A stretch of DNA of 64,000 nt, from contig NZ_JARXVH010000007.1 in NCBI RefSeq assembly GCF_029892565.1, positions 310,001 through 374,000 of the forward strand, written 5' to 3'. Shown piece after piece: positions 45,797 through 53,334 of this stretch. This DNA comes from Streptomyces pseudovenezuelae (GTDB taxonomy: Bacteria; Actinomycetota; Actinomycetes; Streptomycetales; Streptomycetaceae). The notes under the pieces are model-generated. The model worked only from the letters and a program-made list of their open reading frames with translations, was not told where the DNA came from and ran no database searches. The position numbers were made by a program, and so were the translations under genes. Positions within the stretch are counted from its first letter, which is position 1, and every line of letters begins with the position of its first letter.

Positions 45797-47979
45797 CCGC
45801 CACCGAGGCCACCATGAACAAGCAGACCAACAGCACGAACGGCACCTCGAAGCCGAAGAAGGCTCAGGCTTCCCAGGGTGGTCCGGTGTGGGATTGGGCA
45901 GCCGGCCACGGACCCGTGACCGGTGCCCTGTCCGCTACTACCGGCATGTTCGCCGTGGCCACTACCGGCACCGCTACCGGCATGCCGCCCGGTTGGGCAC
46001 TCGCGGTGGGTGCGGCTGGCGCGCTCGGGCATGCCGCCGCAGGCATCCGGCTGCGCAACGCGGGCCGCACGATCGCGGCGCGGGCCGCTTCGTGGCTGGT
46101 GGGTGCGGGCTGGACGACGTGGGCTATGACGCATGGGCCGCTGACCTGGCAGGCGCTCGGCTCCCTCGCTGTGATCGGTGTCGGCATGGGTACTGCGACT
46201 CGGTCGACGAACCTGTACGAGGAGGCTCGCGAGGAAGAGGCGATCGCGGCTGAACAGCAGGCGGTAGCTGCGGAGTTGTCCGCGGAACGCCGCGCGACCG
46301 CAGAGGAGTGGGTGGCCCGGATCGAGCGGATCTGTGGCATCCGGCTGCGGGTGCTCGCCGTTGAGAAGTGGGCCGCGGGAACCGGGTTCACCATCGACGC
46401 GGAACTGCCCGGCGGCGCCACCTTCGACCTGATCAGCAAGCGGTCCGCGGCACTGTCCGCGGATGCGCAGTTGCCGCACGGCTGCACCGTCGCCGCCGGC
46501 CCCGGTATCCACCAGGGCCGTGCGCTGATCGATGTGGCCACGGTCAACGTGCTTATGGATGAGCGCACTTACCCCGCCGACTACACGCCGCTTTCGGTGC
46601 ACACCGGCATCCCGTGGGGCTACCGCTCCAACGCCGCCGAGATCCTCGCCTACCTGCGCGAGCAGTGCGCACTCGTGGTCGGGCCGACCGGATCGGGCAA
46701 GACCAACATGGTCCACATCATCCTGGCCGGCTTCGCCCGCGCCACCGACGTGCTGCCCTGGGTGATCGACCTCAACGCCGGCTCCGCCGGCCTGCCCTGG
46801 GTCCTGCCCGCCCTCACCCACCAATCCGCCCCCGGCGAGCGCCCGATGCGACCCGGGGTGGACTGGCTGGCTTCCACCTACGAGGAAGCCCTGCTGATGC
46901 TGGACGCCGCGCTGGCCGTGGCCCGGCATCGCAAGACCGCCTACCAAGATCTGATGCACCGCAACAACACCGACTTGCTGCCGATCAGTCCCGCGATCCC
47001 GCAGATTGAGCTCCTGATCGACGAGGGTGCGGAGATCCTGGTCAGCAACGACCGGCGCATGCGCAAACTCGCGGACAAGATCTTGGAAGTCATCCGCATC
47101 GCCCGCTCCATGGGCATCCGCACTGTCCTGACCGCGTTGGGAGCCACCGGCAGCGTGCTGGGCAACCTCATGATCCGCCGTGAGGCCAAGGTGCGCGTCG
47201 CGCTCACCGGGGGCGAGACGGAAGGCATGGATCTGTCGAAGATGTTCCCCGGCTCCCGCGGTCTGCGTGTCGAGCAGGCCCCGTACAAGGGGGCGGGGTT
47301 CATGGGAACACCCGAATCGCCGGCCGCGTTGTTCAAGACGTGGCGGATCCTCCCGCACCAGATCCGCGAAATCGTAGCCGCGACCAGTGAGCGGCATCCG
47401 GTACTCGACGCCGTGTCCGCCGTAGCCGCGGGCGACGCGTACGCGCGCCGCTGGGACGCCGGGCGCATCGCGTGGATGGGTCACCCGCTCATCACCACCA
47501 TCGCCCCCGGCACCGGCACCGGCACCGGCACCGGGAGCGACAATGGTCGGCAGGGACTCAACCTGTCTGCCCTGCACGATGGTTCGAGTGACGCGTCTGT
47601 CGTTGGCCCGGGGTCGGAGGTGGATCGACTCGCGGATGCGTTCAGGCGCGAGATCGACGAGCGCTTTGCCACCGCCCCCGAACCGGAGCACCCGCGCGGT
47701 GAGCGTCCGGGGTTGAACCTGTCCGCGCTGCGCGACGACGACGAGCAGGCGCCTGCCCCGGAGGACGTTCCGAGCGCGGGGCCGGATTGGTTGCCGGACG
47801 CGATCGCCGCGCTGGCCGACGCCGGCCCGACGGGCATGAAACCGTCCGCCGTAGCCGATCACGTCCGTCGGAGTCGGCAGGCCGTGCGCGACGCACTCAA
47901 GGCTGCCGCGGAGCGTGGGGAGTTGGTCTACCGGGACAACGGACCGCACTCGGTCTACGTCCACCCCGACCACGCCTGA
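45793..47979 (+). CDS. tra: FtsK/SpoIIIE-type DNA translocase (conjugation protein Tra)
   Basis: 728 aa, GTG start overlapping the previous stop. Membrane helices in the first 135 residues. Walker A GPTGSGKT at 297-304, Walker B IELLIDEGAEIL near 410, and the FtsK-like stretch RIARSMGIRTVLTALGAT. A linker with a Gly-Thr repeat (APGTGTGTGTGTGS) leads to two NLSAL segments and a C-terminal winged helix (GMKPSAVADHVRRSRQAVRDALKAAAERGELV). Streptomyces elements transfer as double-stranded DNA by one hexameric FtsK-like pump; this is that protein. The winged helix should read its loading site, perhaps the repeats at 47991-48111. Confidence 0.92.
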   Translation: MTATEATMNKQTNSTNGTSKPKKAQASQGGPVWDWAAGHGPVTGALSATTGMFAVATTGTATGMPPGWALAVGAAGALGHAAAGIRLRNAGRTIAARAASWLVGAGWTTWAMTHGPLTWQALGSLAVIGVGMGTATRSTNLYEEAREEEAIAAEQQAVAAELSAERRATAEEWVARIERICGIRLRVLAVEKWAAGTGFTIDAELPGGATFDLISKRSAALSADAQLPHGCTVAAGPGIHQGRALIDVATVNVLMDERTYPADYTPLSVHTGIPWGYRSNAAEILAYLREQCALVVGPTGSGKTNMVHIILAGFARATDVLPWVIDLNAGSAGLPWVLPALTHQSAPGERPMRPGVDWLASTYEEALLMLDAALAVARHRKTAYQDLMHRNNTDLLPISPAIPQIELLIDEGAEILVSNDRRMRKLADKILEVIRIARSMGIRTVLTALGATGSVLGNLMIRREAKVRVALTGGETEGMDLSKMFPGSRGLRVEQAPYKGAGFMGTPESPAALFKTWRILPHQIREIVAATSERHPVLDAVSAVAAGDAYARRWDAGRIAWMGHPLITTIAPGTGTGTGTGSDNGRQGLNLSALHDGSSDASVVGPGSEVDRLADAFRREIDERFATAPEPEHPRGERPGLNLSALRDDDEQAPAPEDVPSAGPDWLPDAIAALADAGPTGMKPSAVADHVRRSRQAVRDALKAAAERGELVYRDNGPHSVYVHPDHA

Positions 47980-47990
47980 CGCTCACACAC

Positions 47991-48111
47991 GGCTACCGAC
48001 TACTGGCTAGTGACAACTTGCCACTAGCCAATAGAACAGCCCGCTACTGGCCACTAGAGGCTTCAACAGGGCTTTCCGGGTTGCCAGTAGCCACTAGCCG
48101 GTAGCCACTAC
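47991..48111. repeat. Cluster of 7-bp repeats after tra (candidate transfer locus)
   Basis: Copies of GCCACTA, GCCAGTA or GCCGGTA in both orientations. Four are in tandem at 48083-48110; others are GCCACTAG at 48020-48027 and 48050-48057, and inverted CTACTGGC at 48000-48007 and 48044-48051. The block is non-coding. Translocase-recognition repeats (clt/TRS) lie beside tra genes in Streptomyces plasmids, and the position fits. Confidence 0.7.
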
Positions 48112-48198
48112 AACCACACACCGTCACCAGCAGGCGCCCGCCCGGAACACCTCCCGGCGGGCGCCCGCATATTCCGGCATGCCGGAAGGGAGCACCAC

Positions 48199-48504
48199 AT
48201 GCACCGCACGGATCCGCCCGGACACCTCGCCCCGCACATCCCCGCCGACGTCTACCACCGCGCCCAAGCCACCGGACAACCCGTCGTCATCGTCATCCAC
48301 GACACCACCCCGGCCAGCTTCCCCTGGCAGAAATTACTCATCCCGCTCGCGATCGCCGGCGCTGCCACGCTCGGCACCTGGGGTGTGGTCGCCGCGCTGT
48401 GCTGGCTCATGGACGTCGCCGCGCACACCGCCACCGTCATCGCCGGCGTCGCCGGACCGATCGGCGCCGGCGGCATCACGCTCAAGCTCTTCGCGAAGAA
48501 GTAG
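48199..48504 (+). CDS. Small membrane protein (Spd-like)
   Basis: 101 aa. A soluble N-terminus (about 1-40), then two hydrophobic helices (LLIPLAIAGAATLGTWGVVAALCWL and ATVIAGVAGPIGAGGITL) and a basic end KLFAKK. GGAAGGGAG precedes the ATG. By position and layout a spread protein of the transfer block. Confidence 0.75.
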   Translation: MHRTDPPGHLAPHIPADVYHRAQATGQPVVIVIHDTTPASFPWQKLLIPLAIAGAATLGTWGVVAALCWLMDVAAHTATVIAGVAGPIGAGGITLKLFAKK

Positions 48505-48523
48505 CCCAGGAAGGCCAACACCC

Positions 48524-48808
48524 GTGATCCGACTGCGCATTCAGGTCTCCCACCGGCTCGGTCGGTGGCTGGTCCTGACCGACACCCCGCACCCCGACTG
48601 CCGCGAGTGTGAGGGAGACGGCGGTATCGAGTACCCCTACGGCGACGACGACGGCGAGTACGCCGGCAGCAACTGGGAGCCCTGCGGGTGCTGGAACGAA
48701 AACCACCGCTGGCGCCTGCTCCCCCTGCCACGCCTTCCCCGCCTACTGCGCCGCCGCGGCCGTGACCCGTGGGGCCCCCACGGCTACAGCAACGAACCGC
48801 CCTTCTAA
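48524..48808 (+). CDS. Small protein with DnaJ-like cysteine motif
   Basis: 94 aa from the GTG at 48524 with AGGAAGG upstream. CRECEGDGG followed by CGCW forms a zinc-ribbon-like Cys cluster, and the C-terminus is basic (PRLPRLLRRRGRDPW). Common small protein in actinomycete elements; function unknown. Precedes ssb by 23 bases. Confidence 0.7.
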   Translation: MIRLRIQVSHRLGRWLVLTDTPHPDCRECEGDGGIEYPYGDDDGEYAGSNWEPCGCWNENHRWRLLPLPRLPRLLRRRGRDPWGPHGYSNEPPF

Positions 48809-48831
48809 CCCTGCGAGATCAGGAGACAAGC

Positions 48832-49287
48832 ATGTCGTTCGGAGAGACCCCCGTGACCCTGGTCGGCAACCTGACCGACGACCCCGAGCTGAAGTTCACC
48901 GACGGCGGCGCCGCGCTCGCGAAGTTCACCATCGCCGTCACCCCGCGCACCTTCGACCGCACCGCCAACACGTGGAAGGACGGCACCACCGCCTTCTACC
49001 GCTGCGCTGCCTGGCGCACGCTCGCCGAACACGTCGCCGACAGCCTCAAGAAGGGCTCGCGCGTGGTCGCCTCGGGGCGGATGCGCCAGCACGACTGGAC
49101 CAACGAGCAGGGCGAGAAGCGCTCCATGCTCGCCGTCGAAGTCGACGACATCGGCGCATCCATCCGCTTCACCACCGTGAGCATCAACGCCAAGCCCGCC
49201 GCCGCCAACGGCGCGGCCGGAGGCGACCCATGGGCCACGGCCAACACCCCGGCTGCCGGCGGAGCGGACGCCGAACCGCCCTTCTAG
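48832..49287 (+). CDS. ssb: Single-stranded DNA-binding protein
   Basis: 151 aa from the ATG at 48832 with AGGAGA upstream. OB-fold: TPVTLVGNLTDDPELKFTDGGAALAKFTIAVTPRTFDR...FYRCAAWRTLAEHVADSLKKGSRVVASGRMRQHDW. The acidic/Pro tail ends DAEPPF, the tip that recruits partner proteins. An element-borne SSB supporting the element's own replication. Followed by its terminator. Confidence 0.95.
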   Translation: MSFGETPVTLVGNLTDDPELKFTDGGAALAKFTIAVTPRTFDRTANTWKDGTTAFYRCAAWRTLAEHVADSLKKGSRVVASGRMRQHDWTNEQGEKRSMLAVEVDDIGASIRFTTVSINAKPAAANGAAGGDPWATANTPAAGGADAEPPF

Positions 49288-49293
49288 CTACAC

Positions 49294-49338
49294 CCGGGGC
49301 GACCGCCCGATCTCGCCAAAGACACGCGGTCGCCCCGG
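49294..49338 (+). terminator. Terminator after ssb
   Basis: Perfect 13-bp stem CCGGGGCGACCGC / GCGGTCGCCCCGG, 7 bases past the ssb stop; it also lies at the 3' end of the convergent nuclease gene. Confidence 0.8.
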
Positions 49339-49381
49339 CCCATCTCCCTGCTCCTCTACGAGGGGCAAGGCACGCGTCAGC

Positions 49382-50395
49382 CTAGGCGCCGGCCGCTGGG
49401 AGCGGGAATCCCACAAACCCGCCCTCAGCCGTCTGCGTCACCAATGCGATGCCCTCCACATTCAGCAAGTCCCGCAGGTCCGCGGAAGGCTCCTCCGGCA
49501 GCAAGACTGCCAGACGCAACCCGTCGGGCACGTCGATATGGCGCCGGTAGTCGAGCAACTGCCCAATCGCCATGCGCACATGATCCCGACTGGCCTTGCC
49601 CTTAGCCTCATACAGCACGTTGTCGGTCGCGTCATACAGGTCGGTCAGCAGAGCTCCCCGCTCGCCCGCCACCGGAATCTGAAAACGGTGCACGACGTGC
49701 CCATGGGAGACCAACAGCGCCTCAAACGCCGCGGTCAGCCGACCCTCCCGCCGAAACACGGTGCGCAAGCCACCCGTGACGTCGGCGGTGGTGGCATCCG
49801 TGCCGTGCTGCTCGGTCGCCACCGGCGTCGCTGACGCGCTCGCCGGCTCTGCCGCGGCTGGCGGCACGGGCAACGCCTCGGTCGTCGGCGCCGCCTGCAT
49901 CGTGTCCTTCGCGGTCAGCGCGAGCGTGACCCCGGGAGCGGGCCGCAGCCGGAACACGTACAGCCGGCGCCCCGGCTCGCCGTCGACCTGCGTCCACCGC
50001 TCCTCATACGGCTGCACCGGGTCGACGACGACCTGGCCGATGTAGCGCTGAATCGTCGTGGCACTGAAACCCAACGTGCCGTCCGCGACGAACAGATGCA
50101 CGTCACGGCCTGCCTGCACGTGGTTCAGCAACGCCCGATTGCGGTCGGTCATCTGCTGATCTCCAGTGCCCTGACCCGCACCGGTGTACAGGTACAAGAC
50201 GCCGAACTCATCGTCATCCGCGCGACCGTCGAAGGTGTAGTCGTGCTCCTTTCCGGCCGCGGGGTCGGAGAAGACGAAGATGTTGTGCGACTGATTGGCC
50301 GGCACGATGCCGCCGCCGTACTGCGAACCGCCGTACGCCTCCGCCAACTCCGCGCGCGTCGTGGTGGATCCCTGAGCAAGGTCAAGACTCGACAT
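49382..50395 (-). CDS. Probable modification-dependent (type IV-like) restriction nuclease
   Basis: 337 aa, two domains. The N-terminal part (about 15-150) has GSQYGGGI, HNIFVFSDPAAGKEHDYTFDG, YLYTGAGQGTGDQQM, NRALLNH and RDVHLFVADG, the pattern of SRA/YDG-like modified-base readers. The C-terminal part (about 205-330) has the PD-(D/E)XK nuclease set D252...E263-A-K265...Q279 (TDLYDATDNVLYEAKGKAS, IGQLLDYRR). A Pro/Ala linker joins them. It is the only minus-strand gene in the element's right half and sits between ssb and prim-pol. Probably cuts incoming methylated or otherwise modified DNA; specificity unknown. Confidence 0.78.
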   Translation of the reverse strand: MSSLDLAQGSTTTRAELAEAYGGSQYGGGIVPANQSHNIFVFSDPAAGKEHDYTFDGRADDDEFGVLYLYTGAGQGTGDQQMTDRNRALLNHVQAGRDVHLFVADGTLGFSATTIQRYIGQVVVDPVQPYEERWTQVDGEPGRRLYVFRLRPAPGVTLALTAKDTMQAAPTTEALPVPPAAAEPASASATPVATEQHGTDATTADVTGGLRTVFRREGRLTAAFEALLVSHGHVVHRFQIPVAGERGALLTDLYDATDNVLYEAKGKASRDHVRMAIGQLLDYRRHIDVPDGLRLAVLLPEEPSADLRDLLNVEGIALVTQTAEGGFVGFPLPAAGA

Positions 50396-50536
50396 GCCGC
50401 GAATCTAGCCGCCACCACTGACAACCCCATGATCTCGCCCGCGCTCTGCGGACGCAGCAGGGGCGACCCCTCACACGCCAATGATCCGGGCCGCCCCCCA
50501 TCCACCCGTCCAACAGACCAGTGGAGGTCTCCCAGC

Positions 50537-51520
50537 ATGACCCACCCCCTCCCCATCCGGCGACCCCACGGCCCCGCACCGGGCGATAACACCAAGGCCG
50601 AACCCTTGCCTGTGGCGCTGGAAGCGCTGCACCTGCTCGCCGCGGCCCTGCTGTCCGCGGAACGCGGCTGGCCCGTCATCCCCCTGGTCCCCAACACCAA
50701 GCGGCCCGCCGGACACCCCGAACGAGACTGCCCGCGCACCGGCCGCTGCACCGCCGGGCACCGCACCCCCGAGCAACGCGCCACCACCAACCCGGAGTTG
50801 ATCCACACCGCGTGGGCGAACCGACCGTACAACGTGGGCATCGCGACCGGACCGGCCGGCCTGCTCGTCGTCGACCTGGACGTGCCCAAACCCGAAGAAC
50901 CAGAAGGAGCGCCTGACGGCGCCATTTCCTTCAAGGCGCTCTGCGAGCGCGCCGGCCAGCCTCATCCGTACACCTACCAGGTGCGGACCCCCAGCGGGGG
51001 CCGCCACCTGTACTTCACCGCCCCGCCCGGAACGCGGTTGAAGTGCAGCGTCAAGCGGCTCGCTCCACACATCGACACCCGGGCCTGGGGTGGCTACGTC
51101 GTCGCAGCGAACAGCACGACCGACCATGGCGCCTACGAGGTGGTTGAGGCGGCCCCGGTCGCCACGCTGCCCGCCTGGCTCGCCGCCCTACTCACGGAAC
51201 CTGCCAAGCCGACGGTTGTGCCTGCACTCGCTCCGGTGCGAGACGGCACCAAAGCCGCACGTACCGCGCTGGAGCGAGAGTGCGCGGTCATTGCCGCCGC
51301 GGTCGAAGGCGGACCGAACGGCCGCAACAGCACGCTGTACCGCAGCACATGCAAGGTGGCCCGGTTCGTGGCCTGGGGACACATCCCCCGCCACACGGTC
51401 GAAGAGGCAATCCAGGCGGCGGGGGAGTCCACGGGACTGCCGGCTGCCGAGTGCCGCACAACGATCCGCAGCGCCACGGAGTGGATCCTCGCCAACGCCA
51501 CACCGCGGGAGGCCGCATGA
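50537..51520 (+). CDS. Bifunctional primase-polymerase, replication initiator of the RepPP type
   Basis: 327 aa from the ATG at 50537. Prim-pol domain at about 25-190: ALLSAERGWPVIPLVPNTKRPA, WANRPYNVGIATGPAGLLVVDLDV (metal Asp-x-Asp), YTYQVRTPSGGRHLYFTAPPG and WGGYVVAANS. The C-terminal part is a helical domain. It starts element replication, with the DUF3631 ATPase encoded next. Coupled by ATGA overlap (51517-51520) to a 67-aa frame. Confidence 0.92.
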   Translation: MTHPLPIRRPHGPAPGDNTKAEPLPVALEALHLLAAALLSAERGWPVIPLVPNTKRPAGHPERDCPRTGRCTAGHRTPEQRATTNPELIHTAWANRPYNVGIATGPAGLLVVDLDVPKPEEPEGAPDGAISFKALCERAGQPHPYTYQVRTPSGGRHLYFTAPPGTRLKCSVKRLAPHIDTRAWGGYVVAANSTTDHGAYEVVEAAPVATLPAWLAALLTEPAKPTVVPALAPVRDGTKAARTALERECAVIAAAVEGGPNGRNSTLYRSTCKVARFVAWGHIPRHTVEEAIQAAGESTGLPAAECRTTIRSATEWILANATPREAA

Positions 51521-51720
51521 CCACCGCCACCACCCGCTCCCCCCACCTGGATTGCCTCATCTCCACCCCCGACGGGCCGCGGCACGCTCCGCTCACCCGT
51601 GATGGGTGGGGGGCGGGCGCCCGAAAGAAGGCCGCCCGTCAGGGCGTCCTTTCAGCTCTTACCTCGGCTACCCGCGTCCCGCGCTCGACACGTAACTCCG
51701 AAGGGAGGAACGCCGCATGA
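51517..51720 (+). CDS. Small coupled protein between primase and ATPase
   Basis: 67 aa (MTTATTRSPHLDCLISTPDGPRH..., basic C-terminus). Its ATG overlaps the primase stop and its TGA overlaps the ATPase ATG (51717-51720), both as ATGA. This arrangement supports real translation. No family recognised; it may only serve as a coupling bridge. Confidence 0.6.
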   Translation: MTTATTRSPHLDCLISTPDGPRHAPLTRDGWGAGARKKAARQGVLSALTSATRVPRSTRNSEGRNAA

Positions 51721-52949
51721 ACCCCACCATCGACGGGGCCGCGCTGCTGGACGAGGTGGAAGCCTTCCACCGCCGCTTCAACGTCTTCCCCACCGAAGCC
51801 GCATACGTCGCCGTCACCCTATGGGACGCCCACGCGCACCTGATCGACGCGTTCGACGGCACCGCCCGCCTCGCGTTCCTTTCCCCGGAACCTGGGTCGG
51901 GCAAGTCCCGCGCGCTGGAGATCGTGGAAACCCTCACCCCGCGCGCGGCCACCACCGTCAACGCGTCCGCGAACGCCCTGTTCCGGCTCGTAGAAGCCGA
52001 CGGCGGAACCCCGACACTGCTCTTCGACGAGATCGACACTGTCTTCGGGCCCAAAGCAGGCGGCAACGAAGAGGTCCGCGGCTTCCTCAACTCCGGCTAC
52101 CGGCGCGGCGCCAAGTCCCTGCGCTGCGTAGGTGACGGCTCGAACCAAAACACCGAGTGGTTCTCCTCGTTCTGCGCGGTCGCCATGGCGGGACTCGGCT
52201 CACTGCCAGACACCATCCTGACCCGCTCGGTCATCATCCGCATGCGCAAGAAGGCCCCCAACGAGAAGGCCGAGCCCTACCGCCGGCGTGTCCACGAGAA
52301 GCAGGGCCACGCGCTGCGCGACCAACTCGCTGACTGGGCCACTACCGTCCACGACGAAGTAGCCCAAGCCTGGCCCGAGATGCCCGAGGGAGTCTCCGAC
52401 CGGCCTGCCGACGTGTGGGAGCCCCTGCTCGCCGTCGCCGACGCGGTCGGCGGGCACTGGCCCGAACGCGCCCGCGCCGCCTGCGTCGCGCTTATCAAGT
52501 CCGCGACGGACGGCGACGAAGCCTCCCTCGGGGTACGCCTGCTGACGGACCTGCGCGACCGCGTGTTCTGCGGTGCCGACCGCATGCCCACCGCCGCCAT
52601 CCTCGAAGTCCTCTTCGGACTTGACGATGCCCCGTGGGCCGACCTGACCGACGACGGCAAAGCACTGACCGCACGGGGCCTGTCCAAGCTCCTGAGCCAG
52701 TACGTGCGTCCCGACAACACCCCGATCCGGCCCCGGTCCATCCGCACCGCGCACGGCGTGCCGAAGGGCTACTACGCGGAAGATCTCGCGGACGCGTGGC
52801 TGCGCTACTGCCCCCTCCCCCCTGAGAAATCCGCTACATCCGCTACATCCGCTACACCGCAGGTCAACGGGGGTGAATCTGTAGCGGAAGAGCTTCCCGG
52901 CATCCGCTACATCACCCCCAAAGCCGCTACCGCCGACCGCACGGCGTAG
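51717..52949 (+). CDS. DUF3631 ATPase, probable replicative helicase
   Basis: 410 aa. Walker A EPGSGKS at 58-64 and Walker B LLFDEID at 101-107. VRGFLNSGYRRGAK and GLGSLPDTILTRSVIIRM are sensor-like parts. The DUF3631 C-terminal domain ends RTAHGVPKGYYAEDLADAWLRYC. The extreme C-terminus (SATSATSATP, SVAEEL) is written by the first iterons of the 9-bp array, so the origin overlaps the gene end. Works with the prim-pol in element replication. Confidence 0.88.
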   Translation: MNPTIDGAALLDEVEAFHRRFNVFPTEAAYVAVTLWDAHAHLIDAFDGTARLAFLSPEPGSGKSRALEIVETLTPRAATTVNASANALFRLVEADGGTPTLLFDEIDTVFGPKAGGNEEVRGFLNSGYRRGAKSLRCVGDGSNQNTEWFSSFCAVAMAGLGSLPDTILTRSVIIRMRKKAPNEKAEPYRRRVHEKQGHALRDQLADWATTVHDEVAQAWPEMPEGVSDRPADVWEPLLAVADAVGGHWPERARAACVALIKSATDGDEASLGVRLLTDLRDRVFCGADRMPTAAILEVLFGLDDAPWADLTDDGKALTARGLSKLLSQYVRPDNTPIRPRSIRTAHGVPKGYYAEDLADAWLRYCPLPPEKSATSATSATPQVNGGESVAEELPGIRYITPKAATADRTA

Positions 52950-53036
52950 CGCCACCTATCCGCTACATCCCACCCATCCGCGACACGAACCAGGCCCCTG
53001 ACCTGCGCTGTAGCGGATGTAGCGGATGTAGCGGAT
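52829..53036. repeat. 9-bp iteron array, candidate origin of replication
   Basis: Unit ATCCGCTAC. Three in tandem at 52829-52855, single copies at 52902-52910 and 52958-52966, and a one-mismatch copy at 52976-52984. Three inverted tandem copies (GTAGCGGAT) lie at 53010-53036. The outer triplets make a perfect 27-bp inverted pair. Located between the replication genes and xis, it fits an oriV bound by the prim-pol/ATPase. Confidence 0.8.
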
Positions 53037-53124
53037 TCCCGAGAGGGGCCGCGCGATCCCGAAAGGGGTGGCGACGGTCCCTCTCGTTCGTCTGCCCCTC
53101 CTGCTGTCTCAAGGAGACCCCGAC

Positions 53125-53334
53125 ATGGCCACCCCTTCCCGCCGCCGTCGCGAGCCCAAAGACGAACTGGTGCCGCTCAGCGACGTGCTGGACGAGATCG
53201 GCATAACCCGCGCCACCTGGTACCGGTGGCGCAACCGCGGCTACACGCCGGAGGCGCGGCGCACGCCGTCCGGCCGCATTTGTGTGCGCCGAAGTGTCCT
53301 GGACACCTTCAAAGAAGAACTGGATGCCGCGTGA
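53125..53334 (+). CDS. xis: Excisionase (Xis), MerR-like helix-turn-helix
   Basis: 69 aa from the ATG at 53125 with AAGGAG upstream. LVPLSDVLDEIGITRATWYRWRNRGYTPEARRTPSGRICVRRSVLDTF is the small winged-helix fold of AICE excisionases. The stop overlaps the integrase GTG (53331), so both are made together. Directs Int toward excision. Confidence 0.9.
   Translation: MATPSRRRREPKDELVPLSDVLDEIGITRATWYRWRNRGYTPEARRTPSGRICVRRSVLDTFKEELDAA

Noticed and set aside
47991..48111. CRISPR-like or rho-independent terminator reading of the 7-bp repeats
   Set aside because: Units are too short and overlapping, with no spacers and no T-run.
52829..53036. CRISPR-like array
   Set aside because: The repeat unit is only 9 bp, mostly tandem without unique spacers, and occurs in both orientations; an iteron array fits better.
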